Shown here: positions 59,261 through 64,000 of the stretch, piece by piece
Layout: every line of letters begins with the position of its first letter
How positions within the stretch are numbered: the first letter of the stretch is position 1
Origin: Boswellia sacra
Lineage: Eukaryota; Streptophyta; Magnoliopsida; Sapindales; Burseraceae
Direction of reading: 5' to 3'
NCBI GenBank assembly: GCA_013180625.2
Contig: SNVD02010473.1
Coordinates: 3,348,001 to 3,412,000, forward strand
DNA length: 64,000 bases
Notes under the pieces: generated by a model
What the model saw: the letters and a program-made list of their open reading frames with translations, nothing else
What the model was told of the DNA's origin: nothing
The model's database searches: none
Program-made: the position numbers and the translations under genes

Positions 59261-60300
59261 GTACAAGTCAGTAAATAGTCTTAATCCCATAATTATTATT
59301 TTTGTTAATGGTATATAAGGATCTTAAAAACTGTTTCTTAGATCGATCAACATTTGAAGGGTTTTCTTAATACGAACACAATTCAATGTACAGGACACCC
59401 GGATGGGTAATGTGACGAATTCAATAATTATTAATAATTAGAATCGAGTGTTGTTATTTAAGCTTCATCTAATATATTTTTAAGCCCTTACCTTAAATTA
59501 TAATTTATTGAAGCATTTCATTTAATAAATTAATTTTATAATTCCTATAATTCCCTTCTATCAATAAAAGTTGTTTTTAACAAATTAAAATAAATAAATG
59601 GAGCTAGTACAGAAACTAGCAACTGAAAAAGAACTCTGAAGAAGAGTAAATTGGTAGACTGTCCTTTGAACTAATGAGTGAAAGCAAATATTATGTTATA
59701 ACTATTCAGTTGCTTAAGGATGATGTATTGATGTTGAACTTCTTAAGAGTTATCGTATTTGAAGAAGATGACTACAAATGTACAACATGTTTTCCTCAAT
59801 TCTCCAAACATAGAGTTTCCTTTGATTTTATTATTGATTTTAAATTGGTCAAACTTTGATCCATCTACATTTAATTTACTTAGAGTTTCAAAAAAGTTTC
59901 TTATATCGAAATTTTGTTCCTTTGGTTTTAGTCTTACAGATGACAAATTTGAAGGAATTAGATTTATGAGATGCATAGTTACCGATGTAATAATTGGACA
60001 TCTAACCATTTCAATTTTCAACTTAACTTCAGAATAGATATATATTTGGAATCAGACCGGATTGCAAATGGAATTGTCCTATTTTCTCAATATTGCTCAC
60101 GATTTCTTGGCGTTTTCTTCTAGGCTGAATATGGATTTAAAGAAGAATGATACTTCTGGATTTATGTTAAAAACTGCTGTAAATTATAATTTTTTAATAA
60201 ATTTAATCAAGAAGCGGCTTACAAAGAAATTTAATGAAACTCCAACAACAACACTCATTAGAGTTTTATATCATTATACACCATTCAAAATTTAATGTAA
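59261..60300. other. AT-rich DNA with unassigned open frames
   Basis: Open frames of 60-92 codons on both strands (59674-60295) overlap each other and are rich in Phe, Ile, Asn and Lys as expected of AT-rich DNA. No family recognised; perhaps a decayed gene. Confidence 0.4.
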
Positions 60301-60660
60301 TTATCATCTTACTTAGATGAGGCACTAATCTGATAACATCCAGGCCAAGGCCCAAAATATGATGATAACTCCTGAAGCTGGAGTATATGGGCCAGTTTCT
60401 CCTCTGTTGCTCTAGGTGGGTTTGATGACGAAAGCATGATCTGTCTTGTAAAAATGGGCTGACTTTTCTAGCCCAAAGAGACAGGAGACAGGCTTGTCTT
60501 TAGAACTGGGTTGATTTTCCTAGCCCATTTAGGTGTGAAACGGGCTTCAGTATACTAACTATAAGTGGACTGACCTGGTGTGTCTGATTTATGCTAGCTC
60601 TGAAAATGGGCTTCAAGTCGTCAACTTCATCAGCGTTACATTCTGTAAATTAAGGCAATT
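60301..60660. other. GC-richer island with repeated GGCCCA/TGGGCC-type motifs
   Basis: Within 300 bp: GGCCCA (60350), TGGGCC (60389) and two similar hairpin words, ATGGGCTGACTTTTCTAGCCCA and GGGTTGATTTTCCTAGCCC, each able to pair its ends. No open frame. Could be promoter-like DNA of a lost gene or part of an old mobile element. Confidence 0.35.
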
Positions 60661-60689
60661 GCTATGCTTTCTTATTTAGCTAATAATAA

Positions 60690-60822
60690 GATCACCCGTC
60701 ATTGTTGTATACAAATCGATTTAATATTACTAACATCATTTAATTCTTTTTTTAAAATTTTTAATTGAATTTTTATCATGTGACTCAATTTGTGTATAAA
60801 AATTTGTATTCGGAGGTGATAT
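60690..60822. mobile_element. Possible small MITE
   Basis: Left end AGATCACCCGTCATTGTTG and right end (read inward) ATCACCTCCGAATACAAAT share ATCACC and ATACAAAT as inverted repeats around an AT-rich core. Imperfect; target duplication not seen. Confidence 0.35.
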
Positions 60823-61430
60823 ACATAGTATTAAAATAATATCATAATCTTATAACCCATTCATACAAATGTTTTTCTATAAACTCATTTTTTGTAAATT
60901 CATAAAGAGTTAAAATTTGAAAATAAATTTATCTGAGTTATAATAAATGATGTAATTATAAGAGTGTATCAATCTGTATCAAAAAATTTATATAGATTAT
61001 TTATAAGAGTAATATTTTTTTGTGGATTATTATTAGTTATCATCTAAAACTCTAGTAAAAAAATACTTCCTGATTGACTCAGTAATTATTTATTAATAGT
61101 TCATAGTCAAAGATTTGATTATGATCCATGTGACTCTAATTTAATGATTGTTGCTTATGCAACCTGTAACATACTAGATTAGTGATACATCATTTTCAAG
61201 TTTAATAACTTAATAACAATTAAATCGAAAACCATATCTTGACAACCATTAATTATATGGTTGTCATTGTTGATGGGCATTGAATGAGAAACATATTATG
61301 ACCATCAAGTTAAACAATTGGTTAAGCCTCTCATCCCAAAATATTTAACATGTAATTGAGTGATAAATGATGACAGGTAAAAAGCCAAAAAGATCCGAGT
61401 TGAGTTCTCCGTTTCTCTTGCTCTTGACTA
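60823..61430. other. AT-rich spacer before the 61.8-kb gene
   Basis: No supported gene or RNA. The right end leads into a CT-rich stretch likely to be the promoter and leader of the small gene at 61807. Confidence 0.5.
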
Positions 61431-61686
61431 TTGCGTGGCCTTCTGACATCAAAATTCCATTTCCAACCGTTATATTCATTCATTTCCTCTCTTTCACTTG
61501 TCCTCTCCTCAAACTTTCTACTCTTTTCTCTCCTAACTCTTTCACTCTTTCTCTTATAACCCCCACCACCATCCATCTCCTTCTGCAATCTCCATATTCA
61601 CTTCACAAACGTACAAGTTTTGAACTTCTACAAAAACCCTTTTTTTGAAACTCAACAATAACAATAAACAAACTCTCCTCCCTGAG

Positions 61687-61794
61687 GTAATTAAATTACT
61701 CTCTTGCTTTCTATTATTCTATTCTTCAACGGCTCTCTTATCATGTTTACTATAGTGGGTACTCTTTGTTCGTTTAACATGTTGAATTTGGCAG
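61687..61794 (+). other. 5'-UTR intron of the small basic protein gene
   Basis: CT-rich leader ending CCTGAG/GTAATT, and a pyrimidine-containing stretch ending TTGGCAG/GTAGCTGCAGCC, 12 bases before the ATG. A 108-bp leader intron of this kind is common in expressed small plant genes. Confidence 0.65.
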
Positions 61795-61806
61795 GTAGCT
61801 GCAGCC

Positions 61807-62004
61807 ATGGTGATGATGGGATTTGGGAGGTTGATGGTGAGCTTGAAATCTAAGATAAGGTCTTTGAAGATGAAGAAGCCATACGACAAGATTGAAAAGA
61901 GTGAAAGCATGAGAGTTGAGATAAGAAGCAGGAAGGCAAAGAAGCTGATAGAACGGACCTTGAAGATTGCAGATTCTCCCAAGACCAAAGCTTATGCATT
62001 CTAA
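61807..62004 (+). CDS. Small basic conserved plant protein (65 aa)
   Basis: 65 residues from ATG in good context (GCAGCCATGG). Strongly basic, with MVSLKSKIRSLKMKKPYDKI in the first half, then SMRVEIRSRKAKKLIERTLK, ending in DSPKTKAYAF. No signal peptide or membrane segment; Lys/Arg make up about a third of the residues. The composition and the leader intron mark it as a real gene. I believe similar short proteins occur in other dicots, but I cannot give a name or function. The Lys/Arg clusters could serve nuclear or membrane-surface targeting (inference). Confidence 0.72.
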   Translation: MVMMGFGRLMVSLKSKIRSLKMKKPYDKIEKSESMRVEIRSRKAKKLIERTLKIADSPKTKAYAF

Positions 62005-64000
62005 AAGTGTGCTAGCTAGCTGCTCTCTCGTCAATTAGGGACTGAGCTGAGCTGACTGTCTCATATGAACGGAAAATTTTCCTTTCTTGTTTTTTCTGCT
62101 TCACTACTCAACATAATGGTTAATTTACACAAGGGTTTTCTCAATTCACTTCTGTCTTCATCTTCACTCCCTCTCCCTCTCTTTCTCCTTGTCCGTATGC
62201 AAATTCCGAAAAATTACCATATCAATAACGTATGGACTATATGCTTCCAGAATCTGCTTTCCTTCGCCTTCCAAAAATAGTAGAAGAGGCCAGCAATTAA
62301 GCAAAGATGTTTTTCATATACCTATTTAATAAATACTATAGTAAATTAATATTATCGTTAAAAAAAGCATATTCGAATCAAGCATCCTAATAAATCGCAA
62401 CAATTTCCCAATTACATTTACAGTATGCGGTGGCTATTGAATGTCTGAAATGGTTGGTACTCTTCAATAATAGAGGCTAATCATTAGCCCAGAAACGATT
62501 TGACCCTCTTTAATTTCCACCAAATGGCATTTAATTTCTCTGATTAAGATCGCTTGACCATTAGATGCCATGAAAAGAAGTGGTAGAGCTCCACATGCTT
62601 CAAAAAACGATGACTTGTTTTGTCCCATATAGTATTCAATCTTACGAAACAAAGGTCTAAAATTCAAAGGACAAGCCTCTATAAAGGGTGTTCATATTTC
62701 ATAAACCTCAACTCAACACTCACCTTATAAAATCAAGTATGAACTCGGATTAATTCTACCACCCTACGTAATTTAAGTCAAAATTAACCTACCTTTTTTT
62801 TTTTCAACATGATAAAAGCAGCTCACAGCGGAATTCTTTTGTCAACTTTCTTGTCAGCAGTTAGGATAAAGGTTGGGCACGAGTGATGGATGATAAAATA
62901 AAAACAACAAATCAAAAACAAAAGTAGCAAGAAAGAAGCCAACCCAGTGACGTACGGAGTCCTTTAGTTCAAAGTATGAACAAAGCAAAAATGTGATCAA
63001 TATGAGGCTGAGGGCCTGAGAATTCAAGTCGGACAAAGAAAAGAAAAGCTGGTCGACTTGGCAATTGTCTGGGCATGAAAATGAAGCTTTGATGGTGGAC
63101 ATTACACAGTCTGTGTATCCTCATAAAGAATGCCCACTAAAGGTTTCGTGGCATAGAATATCGACTAAAGTTCAATGCGACAAAGTGCCTTTAGACAAAT
63201 CTAAAACAAAGGTTTTGGTCACAAATTAATAAAGCAGAAAAATTTTATTAATGGTTAGAATCTTTGTGGTTTATCCAACTCGATCTAGCTAAGATTTAAA
63301 TAAGAAGAATGTGAATTCACGCCATGCAGAATTTTATTGCATTTACTCGTTCAAATTAAGGTCGGATGGGGCCATAAGTTATATGGGCTTTATAGGTTAG
63401 GTTTGATAATGACAGGTCGACAGCTATTCGTTTCTCTAAAAGGGTGGGTTTTTTTTTTTTTTGCCCCTTTTCTCACTTTTTAATTCACGATATTCGGTTG
63501 GGTTGTCTTGAATCTTTATTTGTTTTATTATCTCAGTTTGAAGTATTATAGCGAAAGTTGAATTGAGGTACAAACAAGGTCTTGGTATGGGCTTGGACAT
63601 GTTATGAAGATGATAATGATATAGAATCGCTTATCATATTATTCTAATGATAGTTGATACTCATTGATAACATTTTAAACATTATAAAAATATAAATCGT
63701 TTTGAAGAATTATCATTGTTACATATTAAAAAATCATTCTTTTTAGAAAATGTTACAGATGTGACATTATATTAATCCTTTAAACCCATCCAAACACATG
63801 ATACACATTATACTATCTATTAGTTTGATGTCTATGATCCAACCCAGTCCGAACGAATGTTTACATTGAAATTCAAGCCAAACTATTCAGAGAACGTCCC
63901 ACCCAACCATGGGGTTTTAACTCCCCTTGTGATTCGGTGCGCTGCAACCCAAGAATTTTCAAACAATTCAGCCTAATAAACGGCATCCCGAAAATTTAAA
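62005..64000. other. Right-end intergenic DNA
   Basis: Starts with the 3' UTR of the small gene. Minus-strand frames at 62464-62667 (67 codons) and 62854-63102 (82 codons, hydrophobic) have no recognisable family. A poly-T run lies near 63450. I see no RNA gene, and no clear mobile element to the window end. Confidence 0.5.

Noticed and set aside
60410..60475. Possible box C/D snoRNA (TGATGAC followed by GCTGAC)
   Set aside because: Box C lacks the purine, the spacing is too short, and there is no terminal stem or C'/D' pair.
62854..63102. 82-codon hydrophobic minus-strand frame
   Set aside because: No family, no promoter or splice context, and composition expected from T-rich DNA.

Overview
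The window is nuclear DNA from a eudicot plant. Coding exons are separated by canonical GT-AG introns, the intergenic DNA is AT-rich with TA microsatellites and MITE-like inverted repeats, the protein families are plant cell-wall and receptor families, and a Ty1/copia retrotransposon sits in the middle. I could not fix the species.

Left part (1-16.4 kb), single-copy genes: a proline-rich extensin-like receptor kinase (minus strand, cut by the window start); a possible small coiled-coil/membrane protein (7.3 kb, plus); an intronless GH81 endo-1,3-beta-glucanase (minus) with an in-frame stop 69 codons before the apparent ancestral end; and a six-exon coiled-coil protein with a C-terminal membrane anchor (plus).

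Central part (16.8-59.3 kb), a tandem array of TRICHOME BIREFRINGENCE-LIKE (TBL) polysaccharide O-acetyltransferase genes of the TBL19-22/27 type, all on the minus strand and all with one phase-0 intron directly after the GDS-containing exon. I number them TBL-1 to TBL-8 from left to right. Three subtypes are visible: A (TBL-1, -5, -6), C (TBL-2, -3) and B (TBL-4, -7, -8, with introns of 1.1-2 kb). TBL-1, -2, -4, -7 and -8 read as intact. TBL-3 has one nonsense codon, TBL-5 one frameshift, and TBL-6 many lesions. Two further relics lie at 22.43-22.60 kb and 32.15-32.31 kb. Flanking DNA is duplicated with the genes, so the array grew by segmental duplication. An orphan 3' flank at 58.7-59.3 kb implies that another A-type gene was once present on the right. 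TBL-7 is the standout: its stem carries about eleven copies of a 19-residue charged repeat, giving a 637-residue protein in a family of about 400-450.

Between TBL-2 and TBL-3 lies a complete but mutated 5.4-kb Ty1/copia element (22908-28279) with 561/546-bp LTRs, a perfect 5-bp target duplication, a Met-tRNA primer site and a polypurine tract. It landed at the edge of a decayed DUF247-family gene.

Right part (59.3-64 kb): mostly non-coding DNA and one small basic protein gene with a 5'-UTR intron (61.8 kb). The intact TBL proteins are expected to act in the Golgi on matrix polysaccharides, most likely xyloglucan by clade resemblance. The receptor kinase and the glucanase are cell-wall-related too, but nothing in the sequence links them functionally to the array.
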